A DNA stretch of 64,000 bases from Bacteroidaceae bacterium (GCA_030843315.1 JAUUPT010000016.1:5067-69066), one strand, 5' to 3'; numbered from the stretch's first letter, positions 1 to 7,187 are shown. Numbers and translations: made by a program. Notes: generated from the sequence alone by a model not told the origin.

Positions 1-337
1 ACTCAATGGCGGCAGTAGTCTTGCCGCATCCGGCATCACCCACCAGCCAGGTGACATTCTTGTACATCTGCGCATCGGCAAGCACATAGCTGGCAAGGCG
101 GTAGTTCTCACTCTCGCAGATAGTCCAGTTGTCGAAACTGAAACCGATTTGGGTGGCAATACGGCTGAACATATCGTCTGATATACTATCATACTTGGAG
201 TTCGCTATCTGAGAAACCACGGCAGCACTGACACCTTGCAGGCTTTCGCTGGCACGGTTGCGGCTGGGGAAATTTTCACAGTAAGCCATCAGTGCGTCGC
301 GGATGGCATCTTTGTCTTTTACGGTTAGTCCTTTCAT
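1..337 (-). CDS. MuB-like transposition ATPase (N-terminal part)
   Basis: This gene is cut by the left window edge and 112 residues are visible. The first ~70 residues look like a helix-turn-helix region (residues 25-70), followed by an AAA-type P-loop, GDAGCGKT, at about residues 99-106. That order matches Mu B-type target-capture ATPases, which bind target DNA and activate the transposase. The start is the ATG at 335-337, 47 bp downstream of the transposase stop and in the same direction, so both belong to the early operon. The sensor and C-terminal parts are not visible, so the family rests on the P-loop, the HTH and the neighbour. Confidence 0.8.
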   Translation of the reverse strand, partial: MKGLTVKDKDAIRDALMAYCENFPSRNRASESLQGVSAAVVSQIANSKYDSISDDMFSRIATQIGFSFDNWTICESENYRLASYVLADAQMYKNVTWLVGDAGCGKTTAAIE

Positions 338-384
338 TGTTTTATAGGTATTTAATTGATTCTTGAATGCTGTTTAAACGGGTG

Positions 385-2448
385 TCAGAAGCGGTCGAGG
401 GCAAGTTCGTCCAACGTCAGGTTGGAGAGCGCCTTGGTATATTCGCCGATGGTGGAATAATCTGTTGCGGTGTCGGCTTCCTCTTCTTCCAGTCTGCGCT
501 TCTCGGGCAGGGAAAGGGGGATATCCAACTCGCCGCGGTCGTATTTCTCGCGGAATTCTTCCATCTTCTTCTTGCTGACATTCTTTGGTCTTGGTGTGGA
601 AAGCCCGAAGAGTTCGGCAGCTATCTTTTCGTCCAGATCGAAGCGTTCGCCTTCCAGCTGGATGGCTGCCATCACTTCCTTGTTCTGCTCGATGGTATAG
701 CGCATGAAGCTGCTCTCTTCCGGGGTACGTTCTTGCGTGGCACGGCTGATAGTAACCTTCGGAGTGGCGGTGGCGCTGTATTTGGGGCCGGTGGCTGTGT
801 TACGCCACAATTCTACGCGTGTCATATCCATAGGGTCGTACATCACGGTGAATTCCCGCCCGGTGTTACGCAGTGCCCAGGCTTCATCCCGCAGTCCGTC
901 GGCACCGTATACGTCATAGTGATATTTCTGCTTGTTGATTTCTATTTGCAGACCGTAATTGGTATAGGTCACCGGCTTGGGGTTGCACAGCCAGAACATC
1001 TGCATCAGGTCAATCTCGGTCACAGGTTGTGCTTCGGGGTTCTCGCTCATGCGGTACATCTCCAGGTGGGGGATACCGGTGGCATAGTGTTTCTCTTCAT
1101 TATTCCACTTATCGCGGCATTGGCGGTAGATTTCCTTCACCTCGGCGAGGGTGGGCAAGGCGTAGGCATTCTCTTCGATGAACTCCATATTCGGCTTGCT
1201 GTTGAGCTTCTTGGTGTTCACGTTCTGTCCGGTGAAGTGCCAGATAGCGTGCAATATCTGCGACTGGAAGCGCCCGAAGGCACTCTCTATGGTTTTGGAA
1301 TTACCATTGTAGGGCATGGTAGGACGGTGGAGTATCGTGATACGCTGGAAGAAGCCGATGGCATCGCCCTTGCTGTGTCCGCCCTGGTTGTCCGTCACTA
1401 TCTCGTAAGGGCGGCTGCCGGATGTTTCCACGGCCATGCGGTAAGCACGGTATTGGCTGTCGAAGTTCTCATTCGGGGCAATATCGTAGCCCAACAGGGT
1501 TTCACTATAAGCATCCATCACTTCGTACACGCTGGTGGTGCACATCTTGCCCTGCTCGTTCTTGTAGTAGAGGTTCAGTTTGGTACCATCTCCATACCAT
1601 AGTGCATCGCGCAGCTGTGGCATACTGGTTTTCATCAGACTGGTGTACTTCGATTTCCACTTCTGCATACCATAAACCGCAGCATACCACATCGGCATCA
1701 CAGCCGGGTCGTTCAGGTAGTTCTTCACCGTGGTAGGTGACTTGATAACATTCAGTCCTCGCTGCACCGCCTGGCGGTTGTATTCATCAAATATCTGCAT
1801 CTCAGTATAGCGAGGTACGATACTGCGGCGCAACTTCAGCAGCAAACGGGCAACTTCGGGGGTGACAATACGTGCCGCCTGGTTACCGGTATTCTTGTTG
1901 ATGAGGGCGACATACTTCAGACGCTTGTAGGCGTTGAACTTCTCACGCAGGCGGGTAGCATTGGCAGGCAATGTATGCTTGTATTGTTCGCGTAGCTTTT
2001 CACATGTTCCTTGCACTGTTTCCCATACCACAGCCTTGCGACTGTAACCGCACTTCTTGTGCAGCGCCTCCATTTCTTTCTCCACACGAATCAGTTCATT
2101 CATCACCTCAGCGTTCAGTACATATTCCTTCTGGCGTGGCAGGGATATTTGCGGCTCATAATCCCTGTAGAACTCCACCGCCTTACTGTCACTGCGGATG
2201 ATGTTACTCATTAATTGTTCTTTCATTTCTTCCAGTGCATTGGGGTAAAGGCGATCATAAGTCTGGCGTATCAGATCAGGAAGGCTATTGTAGTCGATAA
2301 GGGCATAAGAACCTGCTCCCTTGCCGGGGCGCACTACGCGCAACTTGCCTTCGCGAACCTTCTTATCATAATTAGGTTTGCTTAGTATTCTCCCTTGTGA
2401 TACCAGTTCGGGAAAAGTGACACATCGTATTTTACCGTACATTTCCAT
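385..2448 (-). CDS. Mu-type DDE transposase
   Basis: This 687-residue protein cuts and joins phage DNA ends during transposition. An N-terminal DNA-binding region (residues ~1-80) is followed by helical sequence and a retroviral-integrase-like catalytic core. Candidate catalytic residues are D in WYGDGT (~285), D in VTDNQGG (~352) and E in IESAFGR (~387), with 34 residues between the second and third, close to the DD35E spacing of Mu A and integrases. A beta-barrel-like segment and a charged tail follow, where Mu A contacts MuB. The MuB-like gene lies directly downstream. The length is close to Mu A (663 residues). No frameshift is visible, so the enzyme may be active. Confidence 0.9.
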   Translation of the reverse strand: MEMYGKIRCVTFPELVSQGRILSKPNYDKKVREGKLRVVRPGKGAGSYALIDYNSLPDLIRQTYDRLYPNALEEMKEQLMSNIIRSDSKAVEFYRDYEPQISLPRQKEYVLNAEVMNELIRVEKEMEALHKKCGYSRKAVVWETVQGTCEKLREQYKHTLPANATRLREKFNAYKRLKYVALINKNTGNQAARIVTPEVARLLLKLRRSIVPRYTEMQIFDEYNRQAVQRGLNVIKSPTTVKNYLNDPAVMPMWYAAVYGMQKWKSKYTSLMKTSMPQLRDALWYGDGTKLNLYYKNEQGKMCTTSVYEVMDAYSETLLGYDIAPNENFDSQYRAYRMAVETSGSRPYEIVTDNQGGHSKGDAIGFFQRITILHRPTMPYNGNSKTIESAFGRFQSQILHAIWHFTGQNVNTKKLNSKPNMEFIEENAYALPTLAEVKEIYRQCRDKWNNEEKHYATGIPHLEMYRMSENPEAQPVTEIDLMQMFWLCNPKPVTYTNYGLQIEINKQKYHYDVYGADGLRDEAWALRNTGREFTVMYDPMDMTRVELWRNTATGPKYSATATPKVTISRATQERTPEESSFMRYTIEQNKEVMAAIQLEGERFDLDEKIAAELFGLSTPRPKNVSKKKMEEFREKYDRGELDIPLSLPEKRRLEEEEADTATDYSTIGEYTKALSNLTLDELALDRF

Positions 2449-2514
2449 AATCAGAAACTTTATACTTTTAACTTGTGCAAGCCCCGGCGTCGAACCGGAG
2501 CGAAAGCCATCCTC

Positions 2515-2706
2515 TTACAGACTCTTTTCTTGCTCCTTGTCCGGCGTGTACATCGAAATGCCAATCACCGCCGCCAATATCACCATGATAAAACCGCTCG
2601 TGCTATCTTGATTCGTAGCATCCACATTGCAACCCAGCCAAAGCCCGTAAGTCAGCCCTATGGCAACAGCTATCTTCTGAATTCGTCTCCATGTTTTCAT
2701 AATCAA
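2515..2706 (-). CDS. Small two-helix membrane protein of the phage early operon
   Basis: This 63-residue protein has hydrophobic stretches at about residues 12-26 and 38-53, separated by a polar loop with one Cys, and a charged Glu/Lys-rich tail. It lies between the transposase and a 70-residue gene in the same direction, with only 5 bp to the upstream gene, so it is probably part of the early transcript. I do not recognise a family. Its position would suit a host-takeover or superinfection function, but nothing in the sequence shows that. A second possible start (Met3) exists. Confidence 0.55.
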   Translation of the reverse strand: MIMKTWRRIQKIAVAIGLTYGLWLGCNVDATNQDSTSGFIMVILAAVIGISMYTPDKEQEKSL

Positions 2707-2711
2707 TCATT

Positions 2712-2924
2712 TTAAGAGTTCTGTTCTATTACATCCTCCAAATCAAGGAATGTGTTTATCGTTTCCGGTAGTACGATTGGCTCTACTGGATCTTCACTGT
2801 CTGAATACCCCACATCTATGGATATTCTTTCATCCTCTATACTCAGCATAGCACTATACTTTGCCATCAGCTCCCTCAATTCTGTAAGGAATGTCTTTTC
2901 GTTATTTGTCAATTTTCTGTTCAT
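2712..2924 (-). CDS. Hypothetical acidic phage protein
   Basis: This is a 70-residue acidic protein. The N-terminal half is predicted helical (KTFLTELRELMAKYSAML), and the C-terminal half is rich in Asp/Glu. It has no signal peptide, membrane segment or recognisable motif. It sits in the leftward early operon of the Mu-like prophage, 5 bp upstream of the small membrane protein gene. The tight packing and the coding-like composition support a real gene, but the function is unknown. Confidence 0.55.
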   Translation of the reverse strand: MNRKLTNNEKTFLTELRELMAKYSAMLSIEDERISIDVGYSDSEDPVEPIVLPETINTFLDLEDVIEQNS

Positions 2925-3037
2925 ATCACTCTCTATTTTTAATTCTTAATTTTTCATTGAATAAAAGTCTGTCCCTATTCATCCCGAACCGGAACAGTTT
3001 TGCTACATTTGTAGCATCAAACCAAAAAAATATAATT

Positions 3038-3349
3038 ATGAGTTACTTTCCATCACAAGATTTTATCCTATTTTACAGCTTCAGAAGTTTGGCTTCCAAC
3101 TCCAATTTCGATAAAATGATAAAAATGTTACAAGCCACTATTACTAAATGTGAAGAATATGCCAAAGCTTCAGATATTACTTTTGAAGCGGTGAGAGACA
3201 CATACACATACGATGGATTCATCGGTGTCAACTTACATTTCAAGATATATGGAGACCAAGACTCTATCCTCGGCAAGGTGGCGTCTCTGTTCCGTTTTGC
3301 TGAGCTTAACAAACTGGGCTTTTGTAACCAATCGCTTCTCACCGAATAG
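3038..3349 (+). CDS. Hypothetical phage protein on the opposite strand
   Basis: A 103-residue frame starts at ATG 3038 and contains a plausible alpha/beta sequence (FDKMIKMLQATITKCEEYAK, then YDGFIGVNLHFKIYG). A TACATTTG element at 3004-3011 fits a Bacteroides -7 site at a sensible distance, although no good -33 is seen. It is the only rightward gene inside the leftward early operon, and its last 117 bp overlap a leftward gene ending at 3233. I cannot tell which frame is real in the overlap. It could be a separately expressed cargo gene or a chance frame. Confidence 0.45.
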   Translation: MSYFPSQDFILFYSFRSLASNSNFDKMIKMLQATITKCEEYAKASDITFEAVRDTYTYDGFIGVNLHFKIYGDQDSILGKVASLFRFAELNKLGFCNQSLLTE

Positions 3350-3448
3350 AAATATCATATTGGGCTTGTAGCTGCCGGTATAGTAGCTACGACGCCCTTT
3401 CTTTCTGTTTATCATGACACATTGGTCATATACTGCTTTTGTTGCCAT
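3233..3448 (-). CDS. Hypothetical basic phage protein
   Basis: This 71-residue protein has a basic N-terminus (INRKKGRRSYYTG) and a charged C-terminal half (KLSKTEQRRHLAEDRV). It is spaced like the other early genes, 12 bp after the stop of the 89-residue gene, which supports its reality. It has no recognised domain. The 3' part overlaps a rightward frame (3038-3349) tail to tail. A nucleic-acid-binding role would suit the charge but is only a guess. Confidence 0.5.
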   Translation of the reverse strand: MATKAVYDQCVMINRKKGRRSYYTGSYKPNMIFLFGEKRLVTKAQFVKLSKTEQRRHLAEDRVLVSIYLEM

Positions 3449-3460
3449 ATCCTATACCAT

Positions 3461-3730
3461 TTATAAAGTTACCGTATCATTCGCTATCACAGCCTTCACA
3501 TTTCCGTGAGAGTCCAGCACCTTTACCGGAGCCACCGCTATATTTTCATCGCTCAGTAGCCGTCCGCCAAGTTCATGCAGAGCTACATGCCGCATTTGTG
3601 CAGCTTCAAGACTGTTACGTTTGAAACTCATAGCGAGACTTACGCAAGGTCTTTTCACCTTGAACACCTTCATCAGATGGTCATAAGCAGCGCTTTTCTT
3701 TTTTGGGTCTTCCCAATCAATCTTTTTCAT
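3461..3730 (-). CDS. Hypothetical phage early protein
   Basis: This 89-residue protein begins MKKIDWEDPKKKSAAYDHLMK, has a basic central helix and ends in a short beta-rich tail (APVKVLDSHGNVKAVIANDTV). It has no signal, membrane segment or familiar motif. It is the second gene of the leftward early operon, 5 bp downstream of the regulator gene, in the place where Mu carries ner and small early genes. A regulatory or recombination accessory role is possible on position only. Confidence 0.55.
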   Translation of the reverse strand: MKKIDWEDPKKKSAAYDHLMKVFKVKRPCVSLAMSFKRNSLEAAQMRHVALHELGGRLLSDENIAVAPVKVLDSHGNVKAVIANDTVTL

Positions 3731-3735
3731 ATTTC

Positions 3736-4281
3736 TTATGCTTTAATATTTGTCAATTTATCGACCAGCGACAAGCGAAGTGCCTTGTCGTCTATCCGTG
3801 CTACGTCGGCAAGAATATCCACCAAGCGTTCTTTCGTCAGCCGATTATGATTACGCTTCATCGGTTCCGGGAAAAGAGAAAGCTGCTGAACTTGTGCCTG
3901 CACCCGATAAGCATCATCAACCTTATTCACCACTAAGTCTTCCGCCCAATCACGGAACATCTTGGCGCGCTCGGACTTGATGAAAAAGCCGAGGCGGACG
4001 ATACCACGTTTGGTCCAGAGAATCTGCTTAAACTCGTAACCTGCTGATTTACATCCAGCGTTCATTTTTTGAACACTGGATATTTTGCCATTTATGAAAG
4101 TAATAAAATGCTTCCCTTCTATTAGCTCATCGGTATGTTCCATCTTATGACGTCGTACTGTATTTCCTGAGACTCCGAAACCTTTTGCCACCTCGTTAGT
4201 GCCCATCAAGAACTCAAATTTCTCATTTGGTATAATTTCTACAGACAGATTGTCCGAAACATGTTCTAAAACCTTCTCCAT
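3736..4281 (-). CDS. Phage regulator with BRO/Rha-like N-terminus
   Basis: This 181-residue protein is the first gene of the early operon. Residues ~27-45 (GTNEVAKGFGVSGNTVRRH) look like a helix-turn-helix. Residues ~85-115 (LWTKRGIVRLGFFIKSERAKMFRDWAEDLVV) match the end of the DNA-binding domain found in BRO, Rha and antirepressor proteins. The C-terminal third is helical and charged. As the product of the first early gene next to the repressor, it most likely controls the lytic/lysogenic choice, replacing Mu Ner. Its start lies about 55 nt downstream of the predicted early transcription start. Confidence 0.65.
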   Translation of the reverse strand: MEKVLEHVSDNLSVEIIPNEKFEFLMGTNEVAKGFGVSGNTVRRHKMEHTDELIEGKHFITFINGKISSVQKMNAGCKSAGYEFKQILWTKRGIVRLGFFIKSERAKMFRDWAEDLVVNKVDDAYRVQAQVQQLSLFPEPMKRNHNRLTKERLVDILADVARIDDKALRLSLVDKLTNIKA

Positions 4282-4309
4282 ACTTATATTCTATTTAAAG
4301 TTTAATTCT

Positions 4310-4317
4310 TATCTTTG
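4310..4317 (+). promoter_or_regulatory. Candidate -7 element of the repressor promoter
   Basis: TATCTTTG matches the Bacteroides -7 consensus TAnnTTTG and would start transcription near 4324. No clear TTTG lies at the -33 position, so the promoter may be weak or activated. If correct, it excludes the TTG at 4315 as the repressor start. Confidence 0.45.
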
Positions 4318-4342
4318 AGCGCTGCAAATGCTTATCACGATG

Positions 4343-4372
4343 CAAATATACAGAATTTCTGTAATATGCAAA
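4343..4372 (-). promoter_or_regulatory. Early (lytic) promoter of the Mu-like prophage
   Basis: Read on the minus strand there is TTTG (4372-4369), an 18-bp spacer and TATATTTG (4350-4343), an exact match to the Bacteroides -7 element. The spacer is one base shorter than the usual 19-21. Transcription would start near 4336 and run into the early operon. The 15-bp palindrome at 4349-4363 fills the spacer, so a bound repressor would block polymerase. Confidence 0.7.
4349..4363. promoter_or_regulatory. Repressor operator, palindrome O1
   Basis: TACAGAATTTCTGTA is a perfect palindrome around one central base. It lies between the -33 and -7 elements of the early promoter and just downstream of the predicted repressor transcription start. 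The core CAGAA-N-TTCTG recurs at 4530-4544, and a degenerate version spans 4380-4394. The repressor as ligand is inferred. Confidence 0.65.
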
Positions 4373-5058
4373 AATTTAATTCAGAAATTATGGAACTATA
4401 CGAAAGAATACTTTCTAAAGAAGAGATTAACAGACGCTTCATAATAGCAGTGACGGCAGTTATGGCGAATAAACTTAACTCCAGTAAAACAGGATTAGCT
4501 GAATCACTCGATGTAAAACCTGCAAAATTTTCAGAAATTCTGAACGGAAGAATGAATGTAGGAACAGATATGATTGCTAAAATCTGTGATTATTACGACG
4601 TCTCCCCAGATTGGCTTCTTTTAAGTCGTGGAAACAATGTGTTCAGACAAGTAGCCAAACAGACTATATGGATTGATGATGACAATCTGAATATGAAATA
4701 TACGGAAGATGGTATGCCTGATAACAAAACATCCGAAGAAGGTACTATGGACCATAGTCCAGAAAAGGTACAATCAGCTTCATCTGACGTCGTTACCCTC
4801 CGCCTCATGGAGAAGATTGATGAGAAGGACATTAAGATAGATGAACTCCAGTCCGAACTCCGTCAAAAGTCCGAAGAGCTCGCCGCCCTCAAAGCCAAAT
4901 ACCATCAATCCCAAGATAAGGAGCCTGAATCTCCTCCCTTGGCCATGCCTGGAACTGCCGAGGATTTTACAGAAAACTCGTATGGCGACTATGGCGAAGG
5001 CTTCTCACCCACGAAACCGCCCACCACCTCAAAGAGATTATCGGGTGGGAAAATGTAA
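4366..5058 (+). CDS. Phage repressor, Cro/CI-type HTH with coiled coil
   Basis: The product would keep the prophage silent. An HTH lies at about residues 35-80 (KTGLAESLDVKPAKFSEILNGRMNVGTDMIAKICDYYDVSPDWLL), typical of CI/Cro regulators. A helical segment with heptad-like Leu/Glu/Lys (MEKIDEKDIKIDELQSELRQKSEELAALKAKY) suggests dimerisation by coiled coil, and a Pro/Ser-rich tail follows. I chose ATG 4366 because the frame's earlier TTG (4315) precedes the likely transcription start; ATG 4390 is also possible. It has no LexA-type protease motif, so release from repression probably needs another factor, such as the neighbouring BRO-like protein. Confidence 0.8.
   Translation: MQKFNSEIMELYERILSKEEINRRFIIAVTAVMANKLNSSKTGLAESLDVKPAKFSEILNGRMNVGTDMIAKICDYYDVSPDWLLLSRGNNVFRQVAKQTIWIDDDNLNMKYTEDGMPDNKTSEEGTMDHSPEKVQSASSDVVTLRLMEKIDEKDIKIDELQSELRQKSEELAALKAKYHQSQDKEPESPPLAMPGTAEDFTENSYGDYGEGFSPTKPPTTSKRLSGGKM
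4530..4544. promoter_or_regulatory. Intragenic operator-like palindrome O2
   Basis: TTCAGAAATTCTGAA is a perfect palindrome about one centre base and shares CAGAA-N-TTCTG with the site in the early promoter. It lies inside the repressor gene, about 180 bp away, a spacing that would allow looping or self-limitation. It could be coincidence in AT-rich coding sequence. Confidence 0.4.
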
Positions 5059-5131
5059 TCGTATTACTGCTCAAGCTACTTAATAGCTATGCATAACATC
5101 TAAACAATAACCAATAATCAATTATAGTAAC

Positions 5132-5425
5132 ATGAAACTCGTTACAGCCTTACAGAAACATATCAGTGATATGAGCATACGCCAAGAGACCACCTTACAT
5201 AGGGAAATTGATGCTTTCATTTCTCAAAATCCCAATTTAAGTGAAACAGATTTATTTAATGAAATCTACTTAAAATATGGAGAGCAAATTAAATTCCTAG
5301 AAAGTGTCACCCAATGTAAAGCCATCATTAGCATCAAAAGTTGGGTAGCGACTTTTGGTTTTTTCTTCATCTTAGGTATAATTATTTGCATCTTTTACGT
5401 GCTATATTATTTGTTGAAGATGTAA
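5132..5425 (+). CDS. Hypothetical single-pass membrane protein downstream of the repressor
   Basis: This 97-residue protein has a soluble helical N-terminal part (residues 1-65, HREIDAFISQNPNLSETDLFNEIYLKYGEQ) and one C-terminal membrane helix (WVATFGFFFILGIIICIFYVLYYLL). It is 73 bp downstream of the repressor in the same direction, so it may be expressed from the prophage during lysogeny. A superinfection-exclusion role is a reasonable guess for a lysogenic membrane protein, but no known family is recognised. Confidence 0.6.
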   Translation: MKLVTALQKHISDMSIRQETTLHREIDAFISQNPNLSETDLFNEIYLKYGEQIKFLESVTQCKAIISIKSWVATFGFFFILGIIICIFYVLYYLLKM

Positions 5426-5596
5426 CAGAGGATGGCAGATTTCAATGTAAAACCCCAAGAGGAATAGCACCTATAGGCTTTTTTGAAAGAAATGAAATTG
5501 AATTAATTAACAAAGAAAGATGACACAATAAAAGGATATATAGAATTCACCGACAGCCAGTTAGGATTTGATTTACAGTAATAAGAAAAAGAGGGG

Positions 5597-5950
5597 TTAT
5601 CCCTCTTTCTCTTTTATAGGGTTAAATCTGCCTTTCAATACATCATTCTTAAGGATTAGCAGCAGATTTATTACGTCATCCACTTCTTCAGAGGAAGGAG
5701 CGGCCTTACAAATATCGGCAATGTACCCTGATAAGCGTTCACATGTGCCATTTACCCCAGTTTGGGCAACCATATTTTCTATATGGTTAGTGCCAGTTTT
5801 TTGATATTTCATAATACATGACTTTTTTGAATAGTATTTAATGCTTTTACAGAATTTATCCCACACCAATAAGTTCCAATGCTGCTTGGCTCGCCAAGCC
5901 AATTCTACGAAATGACTCACAAACAACGAGTATAAGATATTGTATAGCAT
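5597..5950 (-). CDS. Hypothetical phage protein with repeated hairpin leader
   Basis: The frame is 117 residues from ATG 5950. A shorter form of 71 residues from ATG 5812 (MKYQKTGTNHIENM...) is also possible. The C-terminal part is acidic and helical (SSEEVDDVINLLLILKNDVLKGRF). The longer start is favoured because a 51-bp hairpin repeat lies 14 bp upstream of it, just as another copy lies 12 bp upstream of the next gene (6017-6226). The N-terminal extension is rich in Trp, Phe and Lys and unlike the rest. The function is unknown. It converges on the repressor-side genes. Confidence 0.5.
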   Translation of the reverse strand: MLYNILYSLFVSHFVELAWRAKQHWNLLVWDKFCKSIKYYSKKSCIMKYQKTGTNHIENMVAQTGVNGTCERLSGYIADICKAAPSSEEVDDVINLLLILKNDVLKGRFNPIKEKEG

Positions 5951-5964
5951 CTGAATACCTTTTA

Positions 5965-6015
5965 AATGCTCCCGGCACTATTACCGGGATCGTTTTCCAT
6001 CCAACAACCAATTAC
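5965..6015 (-). repeat. 51-bp hairpin leader repeat, copy 1
   Basis: This copy is 49/51 identical to 6239-6289. It contains a stem with CCCGG arms around a short loop, followed by a conserved flank (gttttccatccaacaacc on the plus strand). It lies between two leftward small genes, directly before the start at 5950. One arm carries a change (T for G at 5990) that opens the stem base. Confidence 0.7.
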
Positions 6016-6016
6016 A

Positions 6017-6226
6017 CTACTCAAGGGCATATAAACTTTCTCGCAGGGATTTAATATATTTTTTAAATCCTTGAGCTATTTCTTTTGTTTTTAATTCAGC
6101 CTCTTCGGCTGTTTGATATTCAATTACTTCTTCAGTAGAAATGGTCATTTCAACCGCATCTTCTGGGAGAATTGGAATATTTCTGCGCAAATTGAGTCTG
6201 CTGTTAAATTGTAGTTTGATTTCCAT
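6017..6226 (-). CDS. Hypothetical phage protein
   Basis: This is a 69-residue protein. Its N-terminal half looks beta-rich (MEIKLQFNSRLNLRRNIPILPEDAVEMTIS) and its C-terminal half helical and charged (TAEEAELKTKEIAQGFKKYIKSLRESL). It has no recognised family. It lies in a leftward group with the tRNA-like gene (6368-6440) upstream and the 117-residue gene downstream. A hairpin repeat (6239-6289) ends 12 bp before its start codon. Confidence 0.55.
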   Translation of the reverse strand: MEIKLQFNSRLNLRRNIPILPEDAVEMTISTEEVIEYQTAEEAELKTKEIAQGFKKYIKSLRESLYALE

Positions 6227-6238
6227 AATACTTCAAAT

Positions 6239-6289
6239 AATGCTCCCGGCACTATCACCGGGAGCGTTTTCCATCCAACAACCAATTAC
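6239..6289 (-). repeat. 51-bp hairpin leader repeat, copy 2
   Basis: This copy has perfect 8-bp arms, GCTCCCGG and CCGGGAGC, around an 8-base loop, plus the same 24-base flank as copy 1. It lies between the tRNA-like gene and the 69-residue gene. As RNA it could attenuate, terminate or protect the message. It has no T-run on the leftward side, so simple termination is unlikely. Confidence 0.7.
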
Positions 6290-6367
6290 CTTAAATCTCC
6301 GTACATTTTATTCCCTCAAACGGAGCGCTGAATAATGGGAACGTTCGTCGCATTCAAACAAATTTTG

Positions 6368-6440
6368 TAGCAGGAACAAGACTCGAACTTGTGACCTCAT
6401 GGATATGAACCATGTGAGCTACCTACTGCTCCATCCTACG
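6368..6440 (-). tRNA. tRNA-Met-like, anticodon CAU
   Basis: The minus strand folds as a cloverleaf. The acceptor stem is CGTAGGA/TCCTGCT with position 1:72 unpaired (C:T). The D stem is GAGC/GCTC, the anticodon stem CATGG/CCATG has loop TTCATAT (anticodon at 6405-6407), the variable loop has five bases, and the T stem is ACAAG/CTTGT with loop TTCGAGT. T8 and T33 are in place. No CCA is encoded. It could serve Met or, if lysidine-modified, Ile. It sits inside the prophage region, so it is probably phage-borne. Confidence 0.8.
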
Positions 6441-6914
6441 ATATTTAGCGCCGCGCGCACGTTTATGACGCTAAAATACCATTTATTTCACTAATATACA
6501 CTACTAATCAGCTACTTATACCACCTTTGCAATCTCAACACTCTTAAAAACTACTATACTATCCCCCTATAAATACATACTAAAACGTCCAAATAAGCAC
6601 CTTACACAGAAACATCACCCATAAAACTGCACAAAAAAAAGGTGAAAATAGTATGCCTAAACTACTAAAATCGCAAGAAAATAATATCAAAACAGTATGT
6701 CTAAACAGTATGTCTTATGGTATGCCTAAGCCACTTTTTAACGTTCTCTTCTCTCATTGACGACTATAGCATTATCATCCTTTTCCCTTCTTCTGGGATT
6801 ATATTTAGGTATTCTACTAAAACGACTTAAACACTATATCTTTTTCAGATAAATACTTCTATATAATTATTATTTGGAATATCTTTGTATTTGAAACTTC
6901 TAAATACTAACAAT
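6441..6914. other. Non-coding prophage segment with four GTATG(C/T)CT(A/T)A repeats
   Basis: I see no gene here. A small inverted repeat (TTTAGCG/CGCTAAA) lies at 6444-6476. Ten-base direct repeats GTATGYCTWA occur at 6651, 6695, 6708 and 6720, the last three spaced 13 and 12 bp. The segment is AT-rich. A TATCTTTG element at 6880-6887 probably serves the gene at 6915. The repeats could be transposase or regulator sites. Confidence 0.55.
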
Positions 6915-7124
6915 ATGACCAAAGTAATCCATGTACATCTTATTTTCGAGAAGAAGGACTATTATTTCGGCAGCATCAGCGCCATCTATACGGTCTTAAA
7001 TGAGGCTCAAATAGGCATCAAACAAAGTTCCTTACTCCACGCCGGTTTATACGATGGTGGCGTCAAGATAACCCGTAGAGCCATTATCAAGCAATCTCAC
7101 CTCATCCGTAGTACCCAAGAGTAA
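6915..7124 (+). CDS. Small conserved-looking phage-end protein
   Basis: This 69-residue protein begins MTKVIHVHLIFEKKDYYFGSISAIY, has a beta-rich first half and ends with basic residues (KITRRAIIKQSHLIRS). Similar short proteins (YYFGS...AI) are common near Bacteroides mobile elements as I recall them, without an assigned function. The start is ATG 6915, preceded by TATCTTTG at 6880-6887. It is the last gene before the prophage end. A terminator-like hairpin follows at 7149. Confidence 0.55.
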   Translation: MTKVIHVHLIFEKKDYYFGSISAIYTVLNEAQIGIKQSSLLHAGLYDGGVKITRRAIIKQSHLIRSTQE

Positions 7125-7148
7125 TCCAATATCACCCCACACAGAAAA

Positions 7149-7187
7149 AGGGCTGAATTGCGCCTTAAAAAGCATCAACTCAGCCCT
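7149..7187 (+). terminator. Terminator-like hairpin after the phage-end gene
   Basis: Eight-base arms AGGGCTGA and TCAGCCCT enclose a 23-base loop, 24 bp after the stop of the 69-residue gene. No strong T-run follows, so efficiency is uncertain. Confidence 0.45.

Noticed and set aside
385..1602. Long rightward frame (411 codons) inside the transposase gene
   Set aside because: It lies wholly antisense to the clear DDE transposase and its translation has no domain pattern.
4315..4365. TTG start extending the repressor by 17 codons
   Set aside because: The TTG is part of the predicted -7 element (4310-4317), so it would precede the transcription start.
6651..6729. CRISPR array
   Set aside because: The repeats are only ten bases, with 2-34 base gaps, and no cas gene is present.
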